A DNA stretch of 29,794 nt from CAYUVA01 sp964448115 [NCBI: uncultured bacterium] (lineage in GTDB: Bacteria > CAYUVA01), in the NCBI GenBank assembly GCA_964448115.1, contig CAYUVA010000047.1, positions 1-29,794 on the forward strand, read 5' to 3'. Below the pieces are notes generated by a model that saw only the letters and a list, made by a program, of their open reading frames with translations, had not been told where the DNA came from and made no database searches. The position numbers and the translations under genes are program-made. This document shows positions 1 to 8,728 of this stretch, one piece after another. The stretch's first letter is position 1. Every line of letters begins with the position of its first letter.

Positions 1-208
1 CCCTGATAAATCAGGAGCCTAATAGCCACAAAATTACTGTCTGAATCACAGAACCCAACATAGTTTAGTATTTTTTCCATCGCCCTAATTCCTTCCATTT
101 CCTTTATTTATATTTGTGGCTCAAACACAGGAAAGTTTCAAGGGAATGACAGTAGCATAATCAACCATGCGCAAGAGTTACATGTTTTCAAAATAAGAAG
201 CTTATTTG
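1..208. other. Intergenic leader region without a gene
   Basis: I see no credible coding region here. The left edge carries a perfect inverted repeat, CCTGAT-AA-ATCAGG (2-15), which could be the end of a terminator or an operator belonging to sequence outside the window. The rest is AT-rich and leads into the extended -10 element in front of the first gene. Confidence 0.4.
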
Positions 209-217
209 TGCTATAAT
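209..217 (+). promoter_or_regulatory. Extended -10 promoter placed for a leaderless mRNA
   Basis: TGCTATAAT is a perfect extended -10 (TGn plus TATAAT). Only six bases separate it from the ATG at 224, so transcription would begin at or next to the start codon. No convincing -35 lies at 16-18 bp spacing; TTTTCA is 21 bp away. No Shine-Dalgarno sequence precedes the ATG, which fits a leaderless transcript. Confidence 0.55.
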
Positions 218-223
218 CCACCC

Positions 224-1138
224 ATGTTTAAGGCTGTTGTTATCCCTTGCGGAATCACCATCATCCTGACCATGATTATTTTCCCCTGGGTAAATACCAG
301 CTACTTTATTATGGCTGCCTACTATGATGCGGTAGGAAATAAGAACCAGCAGATTAAATATTTACAGAGACTTGAGGGTGTTACCTCAGCGCGATCTGCA
401 CTGCATGAGCTAGCGGTGAAACGCAGGGCAGATGCGCTCTTTATGTGCATTCTACGCTCGCATGTCAAAGGCGATCAGCCCCAGATCGAAGGCTACGAAA
501 AAGATCTCACCTGGATGATAAACAATCTTGTTGCAAGTAAAAAGCCGATTGGCTTGTATCTTCACCTGCTGTATGCGCCGAAGCGGACCATCTATCAGCG
601 GCTGGTCTCCATGTCGCGGGTCGATGCGCTGGCAGCGGCGGCACTTATTGATATCTATTGGCAAAGCGGGTGGCTGCATGGAATGGATATGACCCTGCGC
701 GAGGCTCGAATGCGCTTCCCCGAAGCGCTGGAGCCGCTGGCGGTCTATTGCAGCAAGATAGCCATCTGCGGCGATGCGAATTACGCCAGGGAGCTTATGG
801 CAAAGCATGAAGCCAGGTTCATGGACAGAGCCGATTATTGGCTGATGCGAGCGTTTATAGAAGTAATAGACCGCGAGGCAGGGGCTGCACAGTATGCTCT
901 CTGGCGCTGCATCGAGATTGAGCCATCCAATGCGATTGCGCATCGCCTGGTGCGAGCGCTCTCCGAGACTGGTGTTGACAGCGCTTTTACTGAGCCGGCT
1001 CTATCGTCCTTGCTCCACAGGCAGCCGAAGGTTTATCCGCTAAGGCGCGCCTTTTTCCATCTTCTAGCGCTCGATGGCATCGCCGTCTCTGCTGACGAAG
1101 AGATGCTTCCCATTAGCAGCCTGATAAACAGATGGTAA
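224..1138 (+). CDS. Membrane-anchored helical-repeat (TPR-like) protein, function unknown
   Basis: A protein of 304 residues. It begins with one hydrophobic segment (about residues 4-24), then a soluble, Ala-rich helical region. The last third has TPR-like spacing, for example around AAQYALWRCIEIEPSNAIAH, where an A-x-x-x-A helix is followed by the IEPSNA turn typical of TPR units. No catalytic motif is visible. An in-frame TTG at 206 would add six residues, but the extended -10 overlaps that stretch, so ATG 224 is preferred. The stop overlaps the start of the next gene by 7 bp (ATGGTAA), implying translational coupling. The likely role is an accessory periplasmic or membrane-surface partner of the DUF2142-like protein; this rests on context only. 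Confidence 0.7.
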   Translation: MFKAVVIPCGITIILTMIIFPWVNTSYFIMAAYYDAVGNKNQQIKYLQRLEGVTSARSALHELAVKRRADALFMCILRSHVKGDQPQIEGYEKDLTWMINNLVASKKPIGLYLHLLYAPKRTIYQRLVSMSRVDALAAAALIDIYWQSGWLHGMDMTLREARMRFPEALEPLAVYCSKIAICGDANYARELMAKHEARFMDRADYWLMRAFIEVIDREAGAAQYALWRCIEIEPSNAIAHRLVRALSETGVDSAFTEPALSSLLHRQPKVYPLRRAFFHLLALDGIAVSADEEMLPISSLINRW

Positions 1139-2457
1139 AAGAGCAAGCAAATATCGACCTGGCGGTTTTCGCGCTGCTTATCACGGGGATGATCCTGTGC
1201 CTATTTCTGCTGCCGCCATTCATGGGAGCTGATGAGTTGGGGCACTATCGCGCTGTAATGGCTAAAGAAAATATGGATAAGCAATCCCTTTCATCGCTGA
1301 ACCATGCGCTGATAGAAAGCAATTACTACTACCTATCTCACCTGCCTGGCGAGGAATCACGGCGGGGAGCCATCGATGAGCCGGGCAAGTATCCGCTGGC
1401 GCACCGGATGGAGCATCGGGTGCCCTGGCTCTATTATAAGCTCCTGGCAGCGCTATTGCCTTTAGGCAGTGATCATAAGGTCAATCTATATCTTTGTCGA
1501 ATAGTCTCATTCGCGCTCGGTTTAATATTTTTTGTATGCACATTTTTGCTTCTGGGCAGGCGGTTTAGTGATGCATTGAACCCGGCTGTGCTGCTTTTAC
1601 TATTCCCGCAGCTTCTTATCTTGTTGATATCGGTTAATGCTGATTCTGCGTTGCTGGCGCTGGCGGGCACCTATTTCCTGATCGCCTGGCAGCTATGCGA
1701 GAAGCGAGCATGGAGACATCTATTAGCCATTTTGATAAGCCAGTTACTCATGCTATGCACCAGGAGAACCGGCTTGTTCTTCATGCCGGCAACCATCTAT
1801 CTCATGGTAATGATGCTTTGGGGAGCTTACAGCGAAAAAGGGAAGCACTCCATGCGCAAACTAGGGGAGGGACTGTTGTTTATCTTTTCGCTGATCTGTC
1901 TTGGCTTATGGTTTTTTTATTATTTAATCAAGCTCTATCCGAGCCAATTTTATGATATTTTATCAAGCCTTTTTCGGGATCTAGGTCAGTTCATGTCGAG
2001 CCTGGTCGCGCTTTCCATTCCCCCGCCAGGTAAGTTCATCGCTGGATTCAAATTCATGCTCAAGACAGCCGTATTCTATCCCGGCAGCGGGCATTACATG
2101 GCGCCAGCGCTTTTAGGATTTCTACCCTGGATGGTGATTTTTGCTATGATGATTCTTTCAACTATCAACCACAAGTGCTTCCTTAATGGCAAAACAAATA
2201 ATAAAAGATTCATCGTAGTATCCATCCTGGTTCTGATATCGAACCTGGCAGGGATCGTCTTATTCCATGTAGCATCGATAGGCTTCTCGCCGCAGGGGCG
2301 CTATCTTTTCCCCAGCATCATCCCCATAATCGTGTTTGCTAGCATCTTTTCATGGCAGCAAAGCACAAGGCGACTGAATGCTCTTCTATTGCTTTTGGGA
2401 TTGCTTACACAGATTTATGCCATTGTTTTACTTATGTTATGGTTTTACCTTTATTGA
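1132..2457 (+). CDS. Polytopic membrane protein, DUF2142/GT-C glycosyltransferase-like
   Basis: A protein of 441 residues with about ten predicted membrane segments. After the first segment comes PPFMGADELGHYRAVM (residues 28-43), an acidic first periplasmic loop in the position of the PDEPxHF-type motif of DUF2142 and related GT-C glycosyltransferases. Near the C-terminus, SPQGRYLFP (386-394) matches the QGRYxxP signature I associate with DUF2142. GT-C enzymes use polyprenyl-phosphate-linked sugars to decorate surface molecules; DUF2142 itself is poorly characterised, so the substrate cannot be named. The gene overlaps the preceding one and is followed by a large secreted surface protein. 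A surface-glycan or protein-glycosylation role is therefore plausible but inferred. Confidence 0.65.
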   Translation: MVKEQANIDLAVFALLITGMILCLFLLPPFMGADELGHYRAVMAKENMDKQSLSSLNHALIESNYYYLSHLPGEESRRGAIDEPGKYPLAHRMEHRVPWLYYKLLAALLPLGSDHKVNLYLCRIVSFALGLIFFVCTFLLLGRRFSDALNPAVLLLLFPQLLILLISVNADSALLALAGTYFLIAWQLCEKRAWRHLLAILISQLLMLCTRRTGLFFMPATIYLMVMMLWGAYSEKGKHSMRKLGEGLLFIFSLICLGLWFFYYLIKLYPSQFYDILSSLFRDLGQFMSSLVALSIPPPGKFIAGFKFMLKTAVFYPGSGHYMAPALLGFLPWMVIFAMMILSTINHKCFLNGKTNNKRFIVVSILVLISNLAGIVLFHVASIGFSPQGRYLFPSIIPIIVFASIFSWQQSTRRLNALLLLLGLLTQIYAIVLLMLWFYLY

Positions 2458-2467
2458 TGGTAACATT

Positions 2468-2496
2468 TTGACAGAGGGCACGTTCTGTAATAGACT
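2468..2496 (+). promoter_or_regulatory. Sigma-70-type promoter for the large surface protein
   Basis: TTGACA (2468-2473) is a perfect -35. It is followed by a 17-bp spacer and TAGACT (2491-2496, four of six consensus). The predicted start near 2503 leaves a leader of about 60 nt before ATG 2563, with a weak AAGGGG ribosome-binding stretch. This suggests the surface protein is transcribed separately from the two upstream genes. Confidence 0.5.
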
Positions 2497-2562
2497 GCAC
2501 ATTATAGGAAGGTCCTTTATACGAGGATAGCTCATTGGACTTTACAAGGGGTAAGTCAAGCC

Positions 2563-5500
2563 ATGAGAAGGTCGATTTTAGCCTGTATGTATCTTGCATT
2601 GATATTCCTGTCACCGTTACACGGTTGGGGGATAAATTATACGGTTGGTCATAGTGGCGAAGTTGATTTCAATACTATTACCGATGCTTTGAACCAAGCC
2701 ACCGCTGGCGACAGTATTCTAGTGGAGCCTGGTGTTTATAATCCTGGAAGCGGGGAGATCTTTCCCTTGAACATGAAGGATGATGTGCAACTAATGTGGG
2801 CAGAGCCTGGAAATTTCCCCATAATCGATGCCGAGCATACTGAACAAGTTCTAAACTGTAACATGATCGCAGGACATGAATCTTTCATTGAAGGCTTTGT
2901 ATTCAAAAGAGGAAAATCAACGAGCTATGGCGGTGGACTATATTTTTACGGCTCTTGGCTTGAACTAAATAGATGTATAGTTGCTGAAAGCTATGCTAAA
3001 TATGGCGGTGGCATTTATTGCTCAAACTCCAACCTCACATTAAAGCATTGCATCATCACTCGTAATTATGCTTCAGTAGCCGGCGGAGGGGTCTATGTAT
3101 CCTTTGATGCTGATCTTAATATGATAAACTCAATTATCTGGTCCAATAGCCAAGATATTTATACCAATGATGCTCCGGTCAACCTTTCCCACTGCGTGGT
3201 TGGCAGCGAGGCTTGGCTAAAGGGAGAAGGTAGCGGCAACCTGTTCACCTGCCCGATGTTCTTCGATCCCTTGAACGATGACTATCAGCTCAACTCTTAC
3301 TCGCCGTGCATAGATCGCGGTATCGACTATGGGCAGTGGTATGCGGGGTTGCAACCCGATATCGGCGCCGTGGAGATGTTCTATACAGGTGCGCCGGCTA
3401 TGCCGACACCATGCGTGCTCAATGTCGGGCATACTCATGGATATACTACGATCTCCGAGGCTCTGCAGGCGTGCAATATCCCTGGCACTTTAATCTATAT
3501 CCACGAGGGGATGTATGATGCAAGCAGGAATGAGCAGTTCCCACTGGTGCTTTACGGGGTGAGCCTGATCGCCGTGGATGATGATTTGCCCGGGGATTAC
3601 AATGTCTCCATTGTCGGCGATGGGCTTAACCCGGTCATCTTCTCTGACTCGACTTATGACTTCAACATAACCGGGTTGAAGATAAGCAGTGGTGGAGATG
3701 GTGGGATACGGCTTTTAGGCAGTTCCCCGAAGATAGAACAGTGCCAGCTAACCTACAACAACAGCAACAATAACGCAGGAGGCATCCACCTGGAGAGTGC
3801 CAATCCTCGCATCAAGGAGTGCCTGCTCATGCATAACCAGAGCACTATGGGAGCTGGTGGAATTCAGTTCATCAATTCAAATGCTTTGGTTGAAGACTGT
3901 ACTATTGCATGCAACAATAGTTTTGGAGATCGTGGTGGGGGGATGAGAGCCGAGAACTCCCGCATGGTGATAAGAGAGTGTTATATTGTGGATAACACTG
4001 CATATTACGGTGGTGCTGGTGCGAGCATAATAGATAATTCCTTGCCAACATTCATAAACTGTGTTTTCTCGGACAATTATGCGGATGATATGGGAGGTGC
4101 CATCGGGGTCTTCAACTCCGATTACACGCTCAAACATTGCACAATTGCTAATAATTCCGTACCCATCTACACTCAAGGTGGTGCAATCTGGTGCGATATC
4201 AATTCTATCGGAACTATGGTTAATAGCATCCTATGGAACAATCATCCCGACCAGATATATGCCCCAAATCTACAGGATGTCTCCTACAGTTGCATCGAGG
4301 GAGGCTATGCCGGCGTTTCCATAATTGACTCAGATCCGCTATTCGTAGATGGCAACTTTGACTTCCACATAACCGAGCTATCCCCCTGCAAGGATACCGG
4401 CACCCCTATTGATGTCTTCAAGGATATCGATGATGAGGCAAGACCGGACCCTATTTACGAATCATACGATATGGGAGTCGATGAGAAGCATCTGCCCACC
4501 CCGACACCGAGCCCCACGGATACGCCAACGCCAAGCGCGACTCCAACCAACACCAGCACACCCACGGCTACCAATACAAACACCCCCTCAGGAACACCGA
4601 CTGGGACTACAACCAATACACCTACTCCAAGTGGACTTCCAACCGATACGCCCTCAGCCACGCCGACTGCATCCCATACCCCATCACCGACTGGTACTTA
4701 CACCGATACTCCAACGGTTACAGCAACAAGCACCCCGAGCCCGACTGATACTCCCACCCGTACACCAACTTCGACACCAAGCCGAACGCCCTCCAATACA
4801 GCTACCGATACCCCGACCCGCTCGTTTACCCCAACTCCGACCAATACCCCGCCAGAGATAACCGCCACCCCGACCATGACCATAACCCCATATCTATCGA
4901 GCACCCCGACCATGACCCCGACCGAGACCATCTCTCCATCACCGACCAGAACGCCAACCGGCTTGCCCACCGAGACGCCGACCAGCACACCGACGGTAAC
5001 ATCGACCGGCATGGCGACCTTCCCCCCGACTCCTTTCCCTCCCAATCCTCCGATCCTGTATGCAGAGCCACCATTCACTAAGGGAGTAACCAACACCATA
5101 AGCTGGAGCGATCAAGCGCCCAGCGGAGCCGTATATTACAAGGCGCTCTGTGCCTTGGACATAAACTTTACCACTGTCATCGAGCGGGTGCATACTACAG
5201 ATCTAAACGCGACCTTCCATATTCTCGCCGATAGGGGAAGGTATTACTACAAGGTGCGAGCCTACAATGAAGCCGATGCAGCCAGCGACTGGTCCAACAT
5301 AGTAACCTCCACGCAGGATGATAGCCCACCCTTTACCCTGCTTACTGACAATCCCGATGTAATCGGCTCCCCCCTTCTAGGACTTAACCTACACTCTTAT
5401 GATGCCGTAAGTGGGGTAACTAGCATAAGGTTATTCTATAGCTACCAGGATGAGTATGACTGGCAGCAGGTGCCGATGGTCTTCTCCGTGTTCCCGCCGA

Positions 5501-7224
5501 TCATTTTCAATGCCTTGAATGCAAGGGGAGCCGGTCTTTACCATTTCTATACCCTCGGCACTGACCTGGTGGGCAACGAGGAGCACAAGGAGACCATCCA
5601 GGGAGAAACGGTGCTTTTCGATATACCTATTAGCGATAACTTCGAGGCAGGGATGGGGGACTGGGAGCCTTACCAAGAAAGTAACTCCAATATCCTCGAT
5701 ATGCCACCGGTTTCCGATGAACAGGCGCACTCCGGCAATTATAGCCTTAAGTTCGAGCAGCCAGCAGAGGGTATTCAGTATATGATGGATGAACCTCAAA
5801 CCACCAAGCATTACTATTACTTCTACGATACCATGAGCGATGGGAGCTTCTGGGGAGGCATTTATACACTGGGCGGAGAAAAGGTAGGTGGCGAGCGGGA
5901 GATCGGGGTCAACTTCGGGCTGTTCCCATTCACTTATAGCATAGGGATCGGCTTTAATAAAGGTTGGGTCGATACCGGCATCCAGAGGACGCCGGGGTGG
6001 CATCTGGTCGAGTTCACCTACCAATACGAGCAGGGAGAGCTAGTACTATACATATACCTGGAATCAGGGGGTGTGCTGCACCAGGTCTATCGGGAGACAG
6101 GGGCTGGAGCCTATAACAAGATCTTTTACACTACCCCGTCCGAGGAGCCGGGGCTTTACTATCTCGATGATGTCAATGTGGATACAGAAGCTCCCCTATG
6201 GCAAGGCTCGCAGGGGATACAAACCATAGCGAGTCTGCCCGACTGCTCGGTGGGGATTCTATGGTCGGTTGCCGAGGACAGGTACTCGCCGCCGGTGAGA
6301 TACCGGCTGTACAGGGGAACCCAGCCGGATGACCTGCATCCGATCGCAACCACATACTACCCCAGTAAGATAGATCGCGGTTTGCAATCCGGAAGCGAAT
6401 ACTTCTATAATGTAAAGGCATTAGATTCATCACCGATGGCTAATATCGCCGATAGCAATGTAATAAAGAGCGTTGTGGCTGTAGATATGACATCGCCGGT
6501 GCTTAGGAATCCCGCCCCGCGCTATGGAGAGGATAACATCCTGCCCAACGCCTATACTTCGGTTGACATGCTCGATTTTTGCAGCGGAGTGGATGCCGGC
6601 TCCATCGCGGTCTGGATCAATAACCACCGGGTCTATCCGCTGCTTATACCGATATATAATGGCTATCGTATAATTTATCACCCTGATGAGCCTTATGCTC
6701 CGTTATCTTATGTCTCAGTTCGTATCGTAGGCTGCGATTTCGAGGGCAATTGCCTCGATGAGCAGTACAACTTCCGCACCCGGGCATCGACTGCTGAGCC
6801 GATAACGCCAACCATGACGCCGATAGCCACCGCCACCCGGACACCAACGCCATCGGCATCGATAACTGCCACCAATACAATGACGGCAACACCGACCGCA
6901 ACAGCCACCCCACTGCCGAGCGCATTTTTGATCGCTGGATACTGGGATACCTATATCAAGCACGATACAAGCAGCCTGCTAAGTATAGTCGCATTGCCGG
7001 TCAAGCTCTCCATCGATGAATGTTCGGTGAGCATCTACTTTGGAGGCATGGATACCGGCGTTGATCTGCTCCCGGATACGCCGTTCGGGGGGGCATTCGG
7101 GATGGTTGCTGTCATCGAGGCTGGGAGCGTACCGAGCCAGAGGTTGCTGGTCGAGTATGCACTGCAACCACGGGATTCAACCGCATTGTTGGATTTTTTC
7201 CCCTATCTTAATGTGGGTGAATAA
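2563..7224 (+). CDS. Giant secreted beta-helix surface protein with Thr/Pro stalks and novel C-terminal domain
   Basis: A protein of 1553 residues with a Sec signal peptide (about 1-23, cleavage after LHGWG). Two tandem parallel beta-helix modules follow (about 24-275 and 285-640). Each opens with a DUF1565-type start ([11 protein letters not shown] and [11 protein letters not shown]) and ends near DIGAVE or DMGVDE, with repeated GGG/GGI turns and C-x-(I/V) rungs between. A first Thr/Pro stalk spans 645-830. Then come a fibronectin-III-like unit (about 832-925), an Ig-like unit, a laminin-G/concanavalin-like unit beginning [12 protein letters not shown], a second FnIII-like unit and another Ig-like unit. 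A second stalk (1413-1453) leads to a final domain (1454-1553). That domain is homologous to the end of the protein at 29178-29794. The protein is probably displayed on the cell surface for carbohydrate or matrix contact. No sortase, PEP-CTERM or type IX signature is seen at the end. Confidence 0.85.
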   Translation: MRRSILACMYLALIFLSPLHGWGINYTVGHSGEVDFNTITDALNQATAGDSILVEPGVYNPGSGEIFPLNMKDDVQLMWAEPGNFPIIDAEHTEQVLNCNMIAGHESFIEGFVFKRGKSTSYGGGLYFYGSWLELNRCIVAESYAKYGGGIYCSNSNLTLKHCIITRNYASVAGGGVYVSFDADLNMINSIIWSNSQDIYTNDAPVNLSHCVVGSEAWLKGEGSGNLFTCPMFFDPLNDDYQLNSYSPCIDRGIDYGQWYAGLQPDIGAVEMFYTGAPAMPTPCVLNVGHTHGYTTISEALQACNIPGTLIYIHEGMYDASRNEQFPLVLYGVSLIAVDDDLPGDYNVSIVGDGLNPVIFSDSTYDFNITGLKISSGGDGGIRLLGSSPKIEQCQLTYNNSNNNAGGIHLESANPRIKECLLMHNQSTMGAGGIQFINSNALVEDCTIACNNSFGDRGGGMRAENSRMVIRECYIVDNTAYYGGAGASIIDNSLPTFINCVFSDNYADDMGGAIGVFNSDYTLKHCTIANNSVPIYTQGGAIWCDINSIGTMVNSILWNNHPDQIYAPNLQDVSYSCIEGGYAGVSIIDSDPLFVDGNFDFHITELSPCKDTGTPIDVFKDIDDEARPDPIYESYDMGVDEKHLPTPTPSPTDTPTPSATPTNTSTPTATNTNTPSGTPTGTTTNTPTPSGLPTDTPSATPTASHTPSPTGTYTDTPTVTATSTPSPTDTPTRTPTSTPSRTPSNTATDTPTRSFTPTPTNTPPEITATPTMTITPYLSSTPTMTPTETISPSPTRTPTGLPTETPTSTPTVTSTGMATFPPTPFPPNPPILYAEPPFTKGVTNTISWSDQAPSGAVYYKALCALDINFTTVIERVHTTDLNATFHILADRGRYYYKVRAYNEADAASDWSNIVTSTQDDSPPFTLLTDNPDVIGSPLLGLNLHSYDAVSGVTSIRLFYSYQDEYDWQQVPMVFSVFPPIIFNALNARGAGLYHFYTLGTDLVGNEEHKETIQGETVLFDIPISDNFEAGMGDWEPYQESNSNILDMPPVSDEQAHSGNYSLKFEQPAEGIQYMMDEPQTTKHYYYFYDTMSDGSFWGGIYTLGGEKVGGEREIGVNFGLFPFTYSIGIGFNKGWVDTGIQRTPGWHLVEFTYQYEQGELVLYIYLESGGVLHQVYRETGAGAYNKIFYTTPSEEPGLYYLDDVNVDTEAPLWQGSQGIQTIASLPDCSVGILWSVAEDRYSPPVRYRLYRGTQPDDLHPIATTYYPSKIDRGLQSGSEYFYNVKALDSSPMANIADSNVIKSVVAVDMTSPVLRNPAPRYGEDNILPNAYTSVDMLDFCSGVDAGSIAVWINNHRVYPLLIPIYNGYRIIYHPDEPYAPLSYVSVRIVGCDFEGNCLDEQYNFRTRASTAEPITPTMTPIATATRTPTPSASITATNTMTATPTATATPLPSAFLIAGYWDTYIKHDTSSLLSIVALPVKLSIDECSVSIYFGGMDTGVDLLPDTPFGGAFGMVAVIEAGSVPSQRLLVEYALQPRDSTALLDFFPYLNVGE
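4495..5052 (+). repeat. Thr/Pro-rich stalk, degenerate tandem repeat
   Basis: This stretch encodes about 186 residues of TPT, TPS, TNT and TDT units, built from degenerate ACN-CCN codon pairs with no strict period. It separates the beta-helix from the Ig/FnIII-like region. Such linkers are usually extended and may be O-glycosylated. The third-position variation suggests old, selected protein-level repetition rather than recent DNA expansion. Confidence 0.85.
6799..6921 (+). repeat. Second Thr/Pro/Ala-rich stalk
   Basis: This encodes about 41 residues (protein positions 1413-1453) with TPT, TAT and ATATP units. It lies directly before the 100-residue C-terminal domain, the same arrangement as in the partial gene at 29178-29794. 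Confidence 0.8.
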
Positions 7225-7279
7225 TAAGCAAATCAATGGATTTAATGGAAACCATTTCATATAGAAAAGGAGATGCAAA

Positions 7280-8722
7280 ATGAAAATCGTGAAGAAGTTG
7301 CTTGTAGGATTAACTGTTCTTGTGATTGTTGGTTTAGTTGTTGGTATTCTCTATTACTTCCACCTGACCCAAGAACCTTTCGGAAGTGCAGAAGAATACT
7401 GGGCGCAAGAGACAAGGGCTAAACTCATGGATGATGTTGTTGGACACTTCAACTACTGGCTAGGCGCTATTGATGTCATGTCTTATGCCAATGCCCCCTT
7501 TTGGAGTCCTGATGAGCCTTATCGGCTGGAGAAGTACACCGAGTGGTGTGAGCAGAACATGTATAATGAATTAATCCTGGATCGAGTTGCACACGGTTAT
7601 TATTCCGATGCTGACTACGGTTTACCAAAAAAGATGCGCGGCATTCCATTAATGGTCGCTCTGCTTGGTGCCGGTATGGCATTCCCTTCGCTCGCTATTA
7701 TCGAGCCGCAGCGCTCAAAGGAGATCTTTTGGAACATGGGTGAGCTAATAGAGTTCTTCCGCGGTCCGCAGTGTTGGATGGATTATGCAATCTATCAAGG
7801 CTGGGGAAGCCCTCTTAGGAATAATGTTATGTGGAAGGGACCATGTATATTTCTAGAGGGGCTTTATGAGCTTATGACTGGCGATAAACGATTTTCCGAG
7901 GAGTTCGTTGCCCTATGCCGCAACCTGTATGAGCTGCATGTTCAGAATATGAACCACCCCAACCATCCTTATGCCGGGGTATGCTGCGAGCCGAATCATT
8001 GGTTTCCGCAATGCAATTCATTCGCCATACTCGGATTGCATATCTATGATAAACTTTATGGGGTAGATGCAAAGCATGGCGTTAAAATCGGGGAAATATA
8101 TGCCCGTGATGTAATTAAGCAGTATAAGGAAAAACTTAGCTCGAAGAAGACCGGATTAGTCTGTCGTAAATATCATCCCCGCGGCAATCAGGTCGATAAA
8201 TACTCGACCACCTTCACAAATGCTCTAGTTATGATGAATTTACATTTCCTTGAGCCTGAATTCACCGAGAAAGGCTACAGGTATCTTCGTGAGAACTTTA
8301 TTAGGGATCTTCCACTTGGCTTAGGGAGTTATGTCATAGAGAATCCTCAGGTTGATGAGAACGGCAATCCGATAAATATAGAATCAGATGATCCTCCTTC
8401 ACTAGGAGAAGCCCAATATGCAATCACATCCATGTTTGCAGCAGCCAGGGAATTCGATGATAAGGAAACCTGGGACAAATTGAACAAGGGATTAACAAAC
8501 CTGTTCCACCCCCATTACACGCAATCGGAGCTTCGTTTCGATGATACCAATCCAGAGATAATCGGTGCTGATGGTTTCACTTTGGGTAAGCTATTGAATG
8601 GGTTCAGCGGATGGATAATGTACGCAAAGGTTCATGTTGGGTGGGAAAAGATATTAACTCACGATTGGTCCAAACACCGGACACCACAGGGAGATTTCCT
8701 GGACACCTCTCCTTGGAGGTAA
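7280..8722 (+). CDS. Membrane-anchored linalool dehydratase/isomerase-like (Ldi family) protein
   Basis: A protein of 480 residues with a strong ribosome-binding site (AAAAGGAGATGCAAA before ATG). One N-terminal hydrophobic segment (about 5-27) would place the rest outside the inner membrane. The body looks like an all-alpha toroid. CEPNHWFPQC (236-245) has a Cys-Glu pair and a second Cys nine residues on, which is the spacing of the two active-site cysteines (C170 and C179) I recall for Castellaniella LinD, a periplasmic enzyme interconverting linalool, geraniol and myrcene. NVMWKGP (182-188) followed by LYELMTGD aligns with the family segment that, as I recall it, holds a catalytic His four residues after Met; here that position is Pro188. 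The substrate is therefore unknown and need not be a terpene. It is followed in the same frame by the beta-barrel gene. Confidence 0.65.
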   Translation: MKIVKKLLVGLTVLVIVGLVVGILYYFHLTQEPFGSAEEYWAQETRAKLMDDVVGHFNYWLGAIDVMSYANAPFWSPDEPYRLEKYTEWCEQNMYNELILDRVAHGYYSDADYGLPKKMRGIPLMVALLGAGMAFPSLAIIEPQRSKEIFWNMGELIEFFRGPQCWMDYAIYQGWGSPLRNNVMWKGPCIFLEGLYELMTGDKRFSEEFVALCRNLYELHVQNMNHPNHPYAGVCCEPNHWFPQCNSFAILGLHIYDKLYGVDAKHGVKIGEIYARDVIKQYKEKLSSKKTGLVCRKYHPRGNQVDKYSTTFTNALVMMNLHFLEPEFTEKGYRYLRENFIRDLPLGLGSYVIENPQVDENGNPINIESDDPPSLGEAQYAITSMFAAAREFDDKETWDKLNKGLTNLFHPHYTQSELRFDDTNPEIIGADGFTLGKLLNGFSGWIMYAKVHVGWEKILTHDWSKHRTPQGDFLDTSPWR

Positions 8723-8728
8723 TATATA
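8715..8728 (+). promoter_or_regulatory. Ribosome-binding site in front of an AUA start codon
   Basis: GGAGGT (8715-8720) overlaps the last codons and stop of the upstream gene and lies five bases before ATA (8726-8728). No ATG, GTG or TTG occurs at suitable spacing. The first canonical in-frame codon (TTG 8771) falls inside the signal-peptide core. The site therefore argues for AUA initiation. Confidence 0.5.

Noticed and set aside
452-943. A 163-codon open frame on the minus strand opposite the first gene.
   Set aside because: It has no start signal, and its composition is that of a shadow frame. The plus frame has membrane and TPR-like features.
4455-5193. Several long open frames on the minus strand across the stalk, rich in Val/Gly ([10 protein letters not shown] type).
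   Set aside because: They are the antisense of Thr/Pro codon repeats, which lack stops by composition. No ribosome-binding site or independent signal supports them.
7244-7256. Small dyad AATGG-AAA-CCATT before the Ldi-like gene.
   Set aside because: Five-base arms with no T run are likely chance, and the gene has its own strong ribosome-binding site.
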